Shown piece by piece: positions 1 through 9,512 of a stretch of 64,000 nucleotides of DNA. The notes under the pieces are model-generated. The model was not told where the DNA came from, searched no databases, and saw only the letters and a list, made by a program, of their open reading frames with translations. A program made the position numbers and the translations under genes. The DNA is from Diphasiastrum complanatum. Taxonomy: Eukaryota; Streptophyta; Lycopodiopsida; Lycopodiales; Lycopodiaceae. The first letter of the stretch is position 1, and each line of letters begins with the position of its first letter. The stretch is from the NCBI GenBank assembly GCA_029204225.1, contig MU832068.1:24950-88949 (forward strand). Direction: 5' to 3'.

Positions 1-289
1 AATTTTTGCATTGAGCACACCAAGATTTTCAATCTTAAAGCTCTAGTCCCCAAGTTTGGAACGAGCATGAAGAGAAGTTATTACATCTCATTCTTAACTA
101 ACTATTGTCTAAAGTTAACCATACTAGTTAAACGTCGGGCAAGGCCAGAAACTCAAAAAACGGTGACCAGAAGTTACCAATTTGCGTTCTCTCTCTACGT
201 AACCTCTCTCTAAAGGAAATTTCTGAAAGGGCCTATTTTGAGACCATATTTCCCTAATGTATGCACCTTATCTAATGGCTTTAGCACAC

Positions 290-450
290 TCACAAAGTGT
301 CTTATTCTTTTTTTCAGTAAATCCATTTTGTTGAGACCCATGGGCAAGAAAGTTGCCTAAAGAGTCCATATGCTTCAGAAAATGCAATTATTTCTTTGGA
401 AACATACTCACCTCCATTATCAAATTTCAATACCTTGATTTTCTTATTGA
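290..450 (-). pseudogene. Ty1/copia integrase relic
   Basis: Read on the minus strand, this stretch translates to an integrase-core signature: the second catalytic Asp in a DNGGEY-like context, followed about 20 residues later by a degraded form of the usual PYTPQQNG motif (here PWVSTKW). A stop follows at once. No long frame survives and no LTR is attached, so this is a decayed fragment of a copia family different from its neighbour at 676-5121. The rest of 1-670 is AT-rich and shows nothing else I can name. Confidence 0.55.
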
Positions 451-675
451 ATTTTCTATTTCAGTCCTTCTTACAACTAAAACAGCCTTTTTAATTTACT
501 AAAAGTTATTATTTTGATAATACTCCTATTATCAGTTTATAGCCAAAAATGTCAGATTTGTTTTTTAATCAATTTTGATCCAAAATCATAGTCTAAAGGA
601 AATCACTACACACAATACTTTATGGGATAATACAAGCAAAAATTGGAATATTAATAAAAAACTGCTAGCAAATTG

Positions 676-1348
676 TGTGAAAGTACTGTACTTTAGGACC
701 ATAAATGGATCTACAAAAGATCCACAAGAGTGATTGGATGCTTGCTTAACAATCTATCAAAAAACTAGACACAAAAAAGTTGATCTAGATTGGCAATTTG
801 ACAAACAACAAGCATTAACAATCAAAAGCATTGATAAACATTGAAATCCGAGCCCACACGTGTGTACTACAGGCTATAGTACGGCCTTCAACCTGAGAAA
901 CAAGTAGAAATTGATTTGGATTCATTTGGATCACAAAAACTCAATGTACATAGTGAACTAGCTTGAGATTGCCAATGAGCTCCAAAAAGAATACATAGCA
1001 AATTCGACTTCCTTCTTGAAGTTAGGTGGATTTCCAGCATGTAATAAGGAAGTTAACTCACTCTCCTTGACCTAAAATGAAACCCTAGTCTATTTCCTAG
1101 AGTTATGCTTGGTAGCTAGCTAGTTGGTCAAATTTTCACCTTAAACTTAGGTGTAGGTCCTATAAAGTAGGGATGATCACCAAATAGACATGACCAACTC
1201 TCTTGACTTGACCTAAACTACATTAGGATGGGTTTCCCATGTAGCATCATGGCCTCACATGTGTGGGACCCACTTGTGTACACAATTTACACTATTCTAC
1301 ATGGTTTTTGATCAAGCTAGATTTGCCAATTTTTGGCAATTCTTCACA
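676..1348 (-). repeat. 3' LTR of the 676-5121 element
   Basis: Begins and ends with the inverted pair TGTGAA/TTCACA and repeats the sequence of 4502-5121 almost base for base. It also has about 85 bp (676-760) absent from the other copy. That extra piece recurs in opposite orientation at 25960-26071, so it is genuine LTR sequence. It contains CACACGTGTG at 855-864 and CACATGTGTG at 1256-1265. Confidence 0.8.
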
Positions 1349-1558
1349 CTCCTCCTCAAATTTAGCTTGATCTATTTACAACTCTCTTGATAGATCAATG
1401 AAAGCTTTTAGAAGTGTCTAAAAAATCCAGCTACAAAGAAGGAACTTTTGAGACTCCAATAGAGAATGATGTCCATGAAGGATCTTTCACCACCTCTTAG
1501 AGGATCCCTTACAAGATGTTCCATAAATGTGTCTATATACATGTAGCACACTTCAAAA

Positions 1559-2170
1559 CTAAACATCATGCCAAGCCATGGATTCCAAGGCATTTTGTGC
1601 ACTTGAAGATACATCAATTAAAATATTAAGTGCATAAATAATGTTGCCAAAGACAACTTGTCTTGCTTGATCCATATGATTGAGCCTTGATGGCTCCATC
1701 TTGATACTCAAGATTCTTCTTGGAGTCCTCGGGTCTTGAGCTTGCTCCTCCACTTGACTTGACTCCAAACCATCAATGAATTGAATAAGGTGTTGATCCA
1801 AAGGTGCTTCTTCAAGTTTACAAATCTTCCACTCTTGAAAGATCACATTTCCACCATTGACAAATTCTTTGGCTGAAAACAAGTAGATTCTACAATCTCT
1901 ACTTGAAGAGCAAAACACTACCATTATTCCTATCATTGAAATAGGATAATCTTTGGTCCTTACATTGGAATGATCATGCACAAAGCATGTGGACACAAAG
2001 ATTTCCAAAGCAAATGATGTTTCATCTTTTATGACTCTATTCAAACTATTACAAAAATAGTTATCCAATGAAATTGCTTTATCAACAACAAATGTAGATT
2101 TCAAAGCATCCCATTTCATTGTCTTGTCATAAAAGTAATAAACACCATGGATCTTAAAGGTAAGAAACAA
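1559..2170 (-). pseudogene. Copia integrase C-terminal region, decayed
   Basis: A 203-codon minus-strand frame overlaps the end of the gag-protease frame in another phase. Its middle (residues about 95-130) resembles the end of a copia integrase, where a GYR.Y-type segment leads to a V.F.E motif (here NVIFQEWK). This is followed by an acidic, Pro-rich linker like that between integrase and RT. The N-terminal half is not recognisable. The integrase catalytic core and the whole RT are absent, so this is a deletion remnant. The integrase assignment rests on a weak motif. Confidence 0.45.
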
Positions 2171-3714
2171 GTCACCTCATGTCTACTAATACTTTCCAAA
2201 AAGTATTCAAAGATAGTAGACTCTCCAATGCTCACCACCCTTGCAAGATGCACACTTGAATGGACAATTTGCATGCAATTTGATGACTCGGCCATTGTCA
2301 TTGAGGACTCCCTTGGAACTCTCATGCTTTGAAGCTGATCCTCAAGATCTTCCTCCTTTTGATGCTCCTCCTCAATGCAATCAAGATCACACTTTGCCAA
2401 GATCTCCTCTTGAGTGATCTCCTCCTTCGCCAAGCTCATTCTTTCAAAAGCAACACTAGCTTCCAACTTAAACAATCTTCCATGTTTAAATCCCTTTGCA
2501 ATGCAAACATCATTCTTCAAGATGAAGCAAACACCATGCTTAAAGTGGACATCCAAACCACTTTCTAAGAGTAGACCAACACTAAGCATATTCTTGGTGA
2601 TTGATGGTACATAAAGGACATTTTCTAGATCCATGCATTTTGAGGATTCTAGACACAAAGATATGGTGCCAACACCATTTATCCTACACTCTTCATCATT
2701 TGCAGTAAAGACAAACTTTTTAGCATCATTGAATGAGTGTAAGGTTGAGAAAAAGTCCTTTTCACAAGACATGTGGGAGCTAGCCCCACTGTCGATCCAC
2801 CAATTGTCTCTTGAATTGCTATTGCTTGTTGGTGAGGATGTAGATGCCATCAAGAATACATCTACTTCATCCTCCTCCTCCTCCTTTGCAAGGTTTCCTT
2901 GTTTGTCCTCCTCCACTTGTGCTCTTAGCCTCTTGTAGCATTCAGATGCATAATGCCCCTTCCTTCCACAAAAGAAGCATTTTTGCTTTGACTTGTCCTT
3001 TGAGCTTGATGCATCATCCTCTTCTTTGGCCTCCTTTGGATGCTTCTTCTCTCCATTGGTCTTCTTTTTGCCCTTGACTGAGAAATTGGCTTTCTCATCA
3101 CCATCCTGCAAAGACAAGGAACTCATCCTAGATTTTGCATGGAGCATCCTACACTCTTCAGCCACTAATACACTGTGAAGTTTTTCTATAGTTGGCAAAG
3201 TGTCTTGGATGGCAAAACTTTGGACCAAATTTGCAAAGTCATCTCCTAGACCATTAAGGACAATTTGTACAAGCTCTCCATCATGAATCTTCTCTCCAAT
3301 GGAAGCCAACTCCCTATTTAGAGACTTGATTCTGAGTACATAATCATGTGCACTCTCCTCACTTCTTCTCATGCTTTGCAAAATTTGATTTCTAAGCATA
3401 AGAACTCTAGAAGTGTTGCTAGACTCATAGATTGATTTTAAAGACTCCCAAGCCTCTTTAGCACTAGTACATGCTGATACTTCTCTCAACAAATCATTGC
3501 TCACATTCATCTTCACACAATGAAGTGCAAGCCTAGATCTCTTCTTGTATCTAGCTAACTCTTGTGCACCTAGAGGTTCATCTTCATCTTCAATCAAGAA
3601 CTCATAAAGGTCTTGGAGCACTAAGAGTGACTCCATTCTAACCTTCCAAATAGCATAATTTGTAGAATTCAACCTCTCACTAGCTTCTAGAAGGTATGCT
3701 CCAGCAGATCCCAT
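2116..3714 (-). CDS. Copia Gag-protease polyprotein, C-terminally altered
   Basis: Translation most likely starts at the ATG at 3714 (MGSAGAYLLEA...). The first ~230 residues are a Gag of the UBN2/Retrotran_gag type with the usual NYAIWKVRME start. A perfect zinc knuckle CX2CX4HX4C (CFFCGRKGHYASEC) follows near residue 245, and then the retropepsin motif WWIDSGASSH near residue 310. Next comes the LENVLYVP.I.KNMLSVG segment that normally links protease to the pre-integrase domain. After about residue 400 the sequence becomes acidic and no longer matches copia. Gag packages the RNA and the aspartic protease matures the polyprotein. The frame is open for more than 500 codons, which suggests a fairly recent copy, but integrase core and RT are lacking. 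Confidence 0.8.
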   Translation of the reverse strand: MGSAGAYLLEASERLNSTNYAIWKVRMESLLVLQDLYEFLIEDEDEPLGAQELARYKKRSRLALHCVKMNVSNDLLREVSACTSAKEAWESLKSIYESSNTSRVLMLRNQILQSMRRSEESAHDYVLRIKSLNRELASIGEKIHDGELVQIVLNGLGDDFANLVQSFAIQDTLPTIEKLHSVLVAEECRMLHAKSRMSSLSLQDGDEKANFSVKGKKKTNGEKKHPKEAKEEDDASSSKDKSKQKCFFCGRKGHYASECYKRLRAQVEEDKQGNLAKEEEEDEVDVFLMASTSSPTSNSNSRDNWWIDSGASSHMSCEKDFFSTLHSFNDAKKFVFTANDEECRINGVGTISLCLESSKCMDLENVLYVPSITKNMLSVGLLLESGLDVHFKHGVCFILKNDVCIAKGFKHGRLFKLEASVAFERMSLAKEEITQEEILAKCDLDCIEEEHQKEEDLEDQLQSMRVPRESSMTMAESSNCMQIVHSSVHLARVVSIGESTIFEYFLESISRHEVTCFLPLRSMVFITFMTRQ

Positions 3715-3746
3715 CTTACTAGTGACTTCTACAAACAAGAAATAGA

Positions 3747-4083
3747 TTTGATTGACTTGAAACTCACAAAGGTCTCACACTTGCAGTGTTTCACTCAAAT
3801 TTGATTTCTAATCCAACAAATGGACTTATAATCATAGTTCTATCACTCCCTCACAAAGCTGAAATGAAGATAAGATGAAGTGAAAACTACTTTCAAACAA
3901 ATCTTGCCAAGAAATGGATTTGATTGTCTCTAGAAACTCACTAAGGTCTCTCTCTTGTAGTTTTTCACTCAAATTAGATTTCTAATCCAACAAATGGACT
4001 TATAATCTCAGTTCTAGCACTCCCTCACAAAGTTGGAATGAAGATAAGATGATGTGAAATCTACTTACAATCAAATCTTGCCA
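3747..4083 (-). repeat. Tandem duplication in the element's leader
   Basis: Two copies of about 168 bp lie head to tail upstream of gag (about 3747-3914 and 3915-4083). They share the TTTCTAATCCAACAAATGG core and the run CACTCCCTCACAAAG, with a few substitutions and small indels. Confidence 0.75.
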
Positions 4084-4501
4084 ATTTTGGCTATTTTTGG
4101 ACAAAAAAATGACTTAATCTCTTTCTTCCTTCTTGGTGTACTTTCAAGACCTGTTTTTAACCTTAATAGGACTTGAACTCAGCCTAGATTAATTAGATTC
4201 CATGAAACAAATTCAAATCTAATCAATGGCAAATGATCTTGGTAGATTATCCTAGGATCTCCACTAAAAATTACACCAATAGCTCACAAATTGAATTTGT
4301 TTGGATCAAATGAATACCATGCATTAAATGCAGGTTCAGAGGTGCCCACACATGTGGACAGTACGGATTTGGACCCCTACCAAGTTTGGGATCAAATCTC
4401 CTCACCAAAATCAAGATTCTAGCTTGCCCTCTCAATACTAGTTTTTAGCACCAAAACTTGCTAAAAATGGATTTGCATTAGATCAATGGCTTATGCTCTT
4501 A

Positions 4502-5121
4502 TCAAAAAACTAGACACAAAAAAGTTGATCTAGATTGGCAATTTGACAAACAACAAGCATTAACAATCAAAAGCATTGATAAACATTGAAATCCGAGCCC
4601 ACACGTGTGTACTACAGGCTATAGTACGGCCTTCAACCTGAGAAACAAGTAGAAATTGATTTGGTTTCATTTGGATCACAAAAACTCAATGTACATAGTG
4701 AACTAGCTTGAGATTGCCAATGAGCTCCAAAAATTTTCTATCTTCTCACTATGGAGAGAGGGAATACATAGCAAATTCGACTTCCTTCTTGAAGTTAGGT
4801 GGATTTCTAGCATGTAATAAGGAAGTTAACTCACTCTCCTTGACCTAAAATGAAACCCTAGTCTATTTCCTAGAGTTATGCTTGGTAGGTAGCTAGTTGG
4901 TCAAATTTTCACCTTAAACTTAGGTGTAGGTCCTATAAAGTAGGGATGACCACCAAATAGACATGACCAACTCTCTTGACTTGACCTAACCTACATTAGG
5001 ATGGGTTTCCCATGTAGCATCATGGCCTCACATGTGTGGGACCCACTTGTGTACACAATTTACACTATTCTACATGGTTTTTGATCAAGCTAGATTTGCC
5101 AATTTTTGGCAATTCTTCACA
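4502..5121 (-). repeat. 5' LTR of the 676-5121 element, truncated
   Basis: Matches 760-1348 closely and ends in TTCTTCACA directly before the AATTG target duplication. Its internal edge breaks off at the ATCAAAAAACTAG segment (4502), where the other LTR continues for about 85 bp. A 30-bp insertion near 4735-4765 is also absent from the other copy. It contains CACACGTGTG at 4600-4609 and CACATGTGTG at 5029-5038. Confidence 0.8.
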
Positions 5122-5301
5122 AATTGTGAAAAATCAAACAATCTACTAATATGGTTATAAAATAAGCCCATATCATTGATTTGCGACAACGAAATGAATA
5201 CAAATTTGAGAAGCCAATTATTTGGAGATTGATTACGAAAAGCTAAAAAAAGAACCACCAACTCCATTGTCTAATCGATGCAAGCACTAGCTCTAATACC
5301 A

Positions 5302-5770
5302 TTGTGAATATCACCACTTGTAGATCTTATATATCCTGCTGCAAAGCACCAAAGGAATGACTTTGTAGCCAAACCACCCAACCCGGTAGAAGTTCGAGAC
5401 CAAACCACAATAGCTTCACCTCTGTGCCACGATGATGTTGATGAGGAAAGGAAGCTAGTGACCAACAACTGAAAGTTGGAAGTGTAGGAGGGTGAGTTTT
5501 TGTAGGATAAATATTGACCCCAAGATGACTATGCATGTGTCATGCCCTAACCCCAACTAGAGTTACTATTAATAACCCTTACTATGCATATAACCATCAA
5601 ACACCATGAACTACTCCACATGTACAATTGGAGTGTCTAGGCCATATCAAAGTTATTGATTAGAAATCTATCCTTGAATGGAATTTTAAGGCATAACTAA
5701 TAATTTCAACAGCTTGAGTGCCCCTTATTCCAAATCCTATGTACTTGACATGGACATAATAATTGGCATC
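5302..5770 (-). repeat. LTR-like segment with adjacent primer site
   Basis: On the minus strand, TGGTATTAGAGCTAG (about 5287-5301) resembles the tRNA-iMet primer site and directly precedes TGTGAATATC, a plausible LTR edge. The segment shares spaced blocks with 53058-53530 (around the CTTCACC, GGAAGC and GGCATAACTAATAAT stretches), so both look like diverged copies of one LTR. The far edge is not defined. Confidence 0.4.
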
Positions 5771-6171
5771 AAGGAGAAACCTAGCTTCATTGTTGGCAAG
5801 TTGGATTTGAGGGACATGTGAAAATATGCAAATACCAACTTAAGGCCTAATTTGAGGGCAAATTAGATGATTGACCAAAGTCAAAATGCAGCCATCATAG
5901 GTGTAAAACCAACAAAGAAGGGGCTGAGTTGGAGCTTGTAATCATATTTCATTTTTTGGTCAACATAGAATTCAATTCTATTGGTGAATTATTGAGTTGT
6001 TGACTCTAGACCATGCATATAAATAGAAGATAAAGGTGGAACCCTAATTTATAGACTTCCAAATGAGGCCTATTAGGAATAAAAATGGACTAAAACTTCC
6101 TCAGTTTGTATCTCTCACATTTGATGATGTATTGAAGAGGAAAAAGTGGCTCCACATTGTCTATATTGTTG

Positions 6172-6173
<2 letters not shown>

Positions 6174-6223
<50 letters not shown>
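6174..6223. repeat. (CT)n microsatellite
   Basis: About 25 uninterrupted CT units. The surrounding 5771-7320 has no gene I can support; it is AT-rich intergenic DNA. Confidence 0.95.
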
Positions 6224-6226
<3 letters not shown>

Positions 6227-6728
6227 GTGGTACATGAAAGAAGTGCATCTCTATCATGTACTAAATTGAAAATTTTAGTATTGTGTGGATTTTTTCTATA
6301 TTTTAAAGCTAAATCGTTTAGTACCTTGATAAATTTACACATTGGTGAGACATAAAAGGCTTATACATATTGTAAAACTAGGGTCTCTAAATGGAATCAA
6401 CATCTTTCTCCAAAAATCAACTTCGCAAAAAACTTATAGGAAATTGATTTTTTAAAACATTGGCAACTTATTTTGATATGTAGATAAAAATTTGTGTGTT
6501 GTTTTCAAATGCAGGAAATTTACGTGTAGTAAAGTAGGTGGAATCATATAACTTACCCACAAAAAGTGTTTATATATTTTTGGAGGCTGTGTTTTTTTTA
6601 CCAATTTTTTAAAAACCTATTTAGCTTTTCCTTTTGCAAATGGGTGACATTTTTTTGCCGACAAAGCATGACATTTCTGCCGGCATAAGTGTCACATTTT
6701 TACGGCACCTCACACATTCTCTCTCTAA

Positions 6729-6739
6729 ATATATATATG

Positions 6740-6777
<38 letters not shown>
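6729..6777. repeat. (TA)n(CA)n compound microsatellite
   Basis: An AT-alternating tract runs directly into about 12 CA units. Confidence 0.9.
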
Positions 6778-7323
6778 TTATAGAATTTAATAATGATTAA
6801 GAAATAACTTGTATGATTTTTGTAGCTAAAAAGATATAAAAAAAAATTATATAAAAATAAAAACTTATAGTTTAATATTTGATAGGCTCATAACCTACAA
6901 TAGCTCAAACATGTAGGTTACGAAAACTTACAAAAATTTTATTAAGAGGTGAATTAAAAGTCTCGTATACTTTTTTCAACGGCAAGCACTCTTTAATACC
7001 TAGAAAATTTTGGCAACTATTTAGTTAGTAGTTGGTTTTCAGTGGGTATAAGATTGGTTATTGATAGGATATTTGCCAACCCGATATTTTTGTCCTCCAT
7101 AACTTGTGATTCCCTAGTGAACCATAACACTTTGGTCCGAAGTATTGACACCCATATTTTTACTGGGAACCGGACTCATGGTGTACTCAGAAACAGCCAC
7201 CTGTCAAAAAAAAATTTCATCAGACACAAAAATCTAGGCCCTAAATCTAAGATTTGGGAATGCCCTGCATTAAGGATGAAATCTAAAGCTATAAAGTTTA
7301 TTTCAAATATTTTATATTTTAGG

Positions 7324-8062
7324 ACGTCACGTCACATGACAAGTTAAACGATCGTCAATTTGATTCTCAAACGTCACGTAATAGGTCAAACAAGTAACCG
7401 ACCATCACAAAAAACGGAGACACCCAACATCACCCGTCAAATTGCAGGACAGCCTGCAGCCTAAAGGTCCCTGCTTACCTTTTTGGTGGCGACCAAGTCG
7501 TACCCGTTGGATCGAACCGGTCGCTGCTTCTCGGCGGCGCCTCCGGTGCCGCCTACGTGGCCAGCTGCGCTTCTTCCGTTGACAGTTGGTTTCCGATCGA
7601 GAGCTGCCACCAGTAGCACGCACACCCTGGAGGCCGGGCCCTTCCCGTACCGTAAAGGCACTGTATGACTGAGCCTCACTACGGTCGGATCTGGCAGCTG
7701 ACGTTCAGATCTTGCCACGTTTTTAAAATAAACTAGTCGCTGATTGGTGCCACTTGGCAGATATCGAGTGATAGTGCTGTAGCATCGGGGCCGTGGGTTC
7801 AGATCCAACGTGGCAGAAGTTGCCACCTACTTTGTGTCCACGTCTGCTTACACCAACCCTCGCTTTCCACGTGGTCTCCGTCCGCGTTAGGTTGGGCGTC
7901 AGATTGAAGCCCTCGATCCTCATGATCTTTCTTACACGTCACGTTAGCCTTCAATACAGGCTCCTTGAACGCCCCAGCCATTCTCCGCGCCCCCACTTGG
8001 ATACAAAGCGAGGAATCACCCTCACCACCTGGAGTCGATCTAACGGCCTTGCAAAACCACGT
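7324..8062 (+). promoter_or_regulatory. Cluster of ACGT-core elements upstream of TTL
   Basis: Thirteen ACGT cores lie within 740 bp: at 7324, 7329, 7371, 7376, 7555, 7701, 7717, 7808, 7840, 7869, 7936, 7941 and 8059. Two are full CCACGTGG palindromes (7867-7874 and 8057-8064), and several read ACGTGGC or ACGTCAC. About three would be expected by chance at even base composition. Such cores are bZIP/bHLH sites (ABRE, G-box). The block is much GC-richer than its surroundings and lies 1.5-2.2 kb before the TTL start codon. Another CACGTG is at 9055-9060. That these sites control TTL is inferred from position. Confidence 0.55.
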
Positions 8063-8210
8063 GGCAAGATCGGAGCGCTGAGAGGCTGGCAAGTGTGCCA
8101 TTGGTTTATTGCAGATTCACGGGATCGGATCAGCAAGTTAAATATTGCTCTCAGCTTCTTCATTACGATCCATCCTCCTAGTAATAATAATATATCTCGA
8201 TCTCCTTCAA

Positions 8211-8220
8211 TTATATATTT
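8211..8220 (+). promoter_or_regulatory. Possible TATA box for TTL
   Basis: TTATATATTT just downstream of the ACGT cluster would place a transcription start near 8245. The 1.25 kb from there to the ATG at 9513 would then be a long 5' UTR, perhaps with an intron: AG|GTGCAG near 8289 is a possible donor and the CTTATTCAAAAG just before the ATG a possible acceptor. This is a guess from motifs only. Confidence 0.25.
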
Positions 8221-9512
8221 TCTCGATCCTTAATAATTTTTTCCTGTTCCATCGCCAAGGGACTCGTGATCAATCGTTGTTGTGATTAGGTGCAGCTAAT
8301 TCTGACTCAAATTCCTCATCTCGTTTGTGGGCTCATTAATTGGGTTCGCCAACTTAGATTCACGATCGTCGCATTGCGTAGCCTACATAACTCGTCTAAT
8401 TGATCCATTATTTCTGGCTAAGTTTCCTTTGATCATATGGGTAAATTTGCTCATTTATAGTGGTTGATCAGAGGTTTTGCTTTTTTTTGCACTGCGTATG
8501 ATGGTAGATCTAGAGTCTTGAAGGATAGATGAATGCTAGTCACCTTCGTTTTGTGAATAATCCTTGTTAATGGCCGCTCATTGAACTAGAATTAATGCAT
8601 TGGAAATCTTGATGACGAGGTTAGCTTTCTCTTGATTAGTGACATGATTTGATTTCGAGGTTGGATGCAACTAACTGGTTAAGTAACTAACAGATCAGGA
8701 AAAGAAAACCGCATACTGGCGTGGCGTGGCATTGGCTTGATACTTGTACTCGTACCAAATTGAATAGCATCACAGAATATATCCGTGTGCGAGCATTGAG
8801 TTCATTATACCACAGTACAAGGGACTTGGTACTGCAAGTTGGCGTTTGATTAGTAAAGATAAGTCCTTCCTATGGCTGAATTGCAGTAGGATGTCGAAGA
8901 TTTGATGAACTTGTGCATATTACGAACTCCCATTGGAGATCGGTCCTTATCATCTCTGTCATAAACGAGCATCGTCGAGCAGTTGCTTCCAGTTGATACA
9001 TTAATTTTTGATCTTAAAGCATCACGTACTGGACAATCTAGTCTTCAAATGCACCACGTGATTCTATCAATCTCAAATCTAACTATGATCAGATAAGTAT
9101 TCCGTTGCCTGATTTTGAGAGTGACAAACGTCACTAGTCTAACTGCACCGTCCGAGGTTCGCGTCAGTCGTGTGACTCGTTTCTAGCATTCCTATGCTTT
9201 TGCTTGTTTCTTTCTTTAGTTTGTTTTGCCTTGGTTTTTTGGGATTGGTCATCTGCCAAACCTTAAGGCCTTTAATCCAATCGCCGTTTCTTTCACAAAG
9301 CTTCAAGTAACTTGCTCATCCGCTTTGGAGTGCAATACTCAATACTGCGAGTGCATTTGATGCAATTCGTCTTTCGAGAGGCGAAAATTTGCATTAAAGA
9401 TGTGTGAAAAAAGGCAAATTGGGAGAAATTGATCTACTATTTTAACAAGAGACTTTGGTGAAGCTAGGGATAAAGCTTCTTGAGATTTAGTCGTTTCATT
9501 CTTATTCAAAAG

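Larger units (their letters stand above)
676..5121 (-). mobile_element. Non-autonomous Ty1/copia-type element with target duplication
   Basis: Two long direct repeats (676-1348 and 4502-5121) bracket a minus-strand gag-protease frame and an integrase tail. The outer edges are flanked by identical 5-bp direct repeats, AATTG at 671-675 and 5122-5126. A polypurine tract (minus GAGGAGGAG, 1349-1360) abuts the 3' LTR. The RT and RNase H genes are missing: the internal sequence passes from integrase-like codons to the polypurine tract. The right LTR lacks about 85 bp at its internal end, and no tRNA-Met primer site is visible there. The element could therefore move only with help from relatives, and the missing primer site suggests it is now dead. 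Confidence 0.8.

Noticed and set aside
7405-8233. Several ORFs of 60-146 codons in the GC-rich block before TTL
   Set aside because: They overlap on both strands, have no recognisable domain and are expected by chance in GC-richer DNA. The block is better explained as regulatory.
9480-9512. Upstream start of the TTL frame at 9480
   Set aside because: The codon at 9480 is TTG. The first in-frame ATG is at 9513 and has a good start context.
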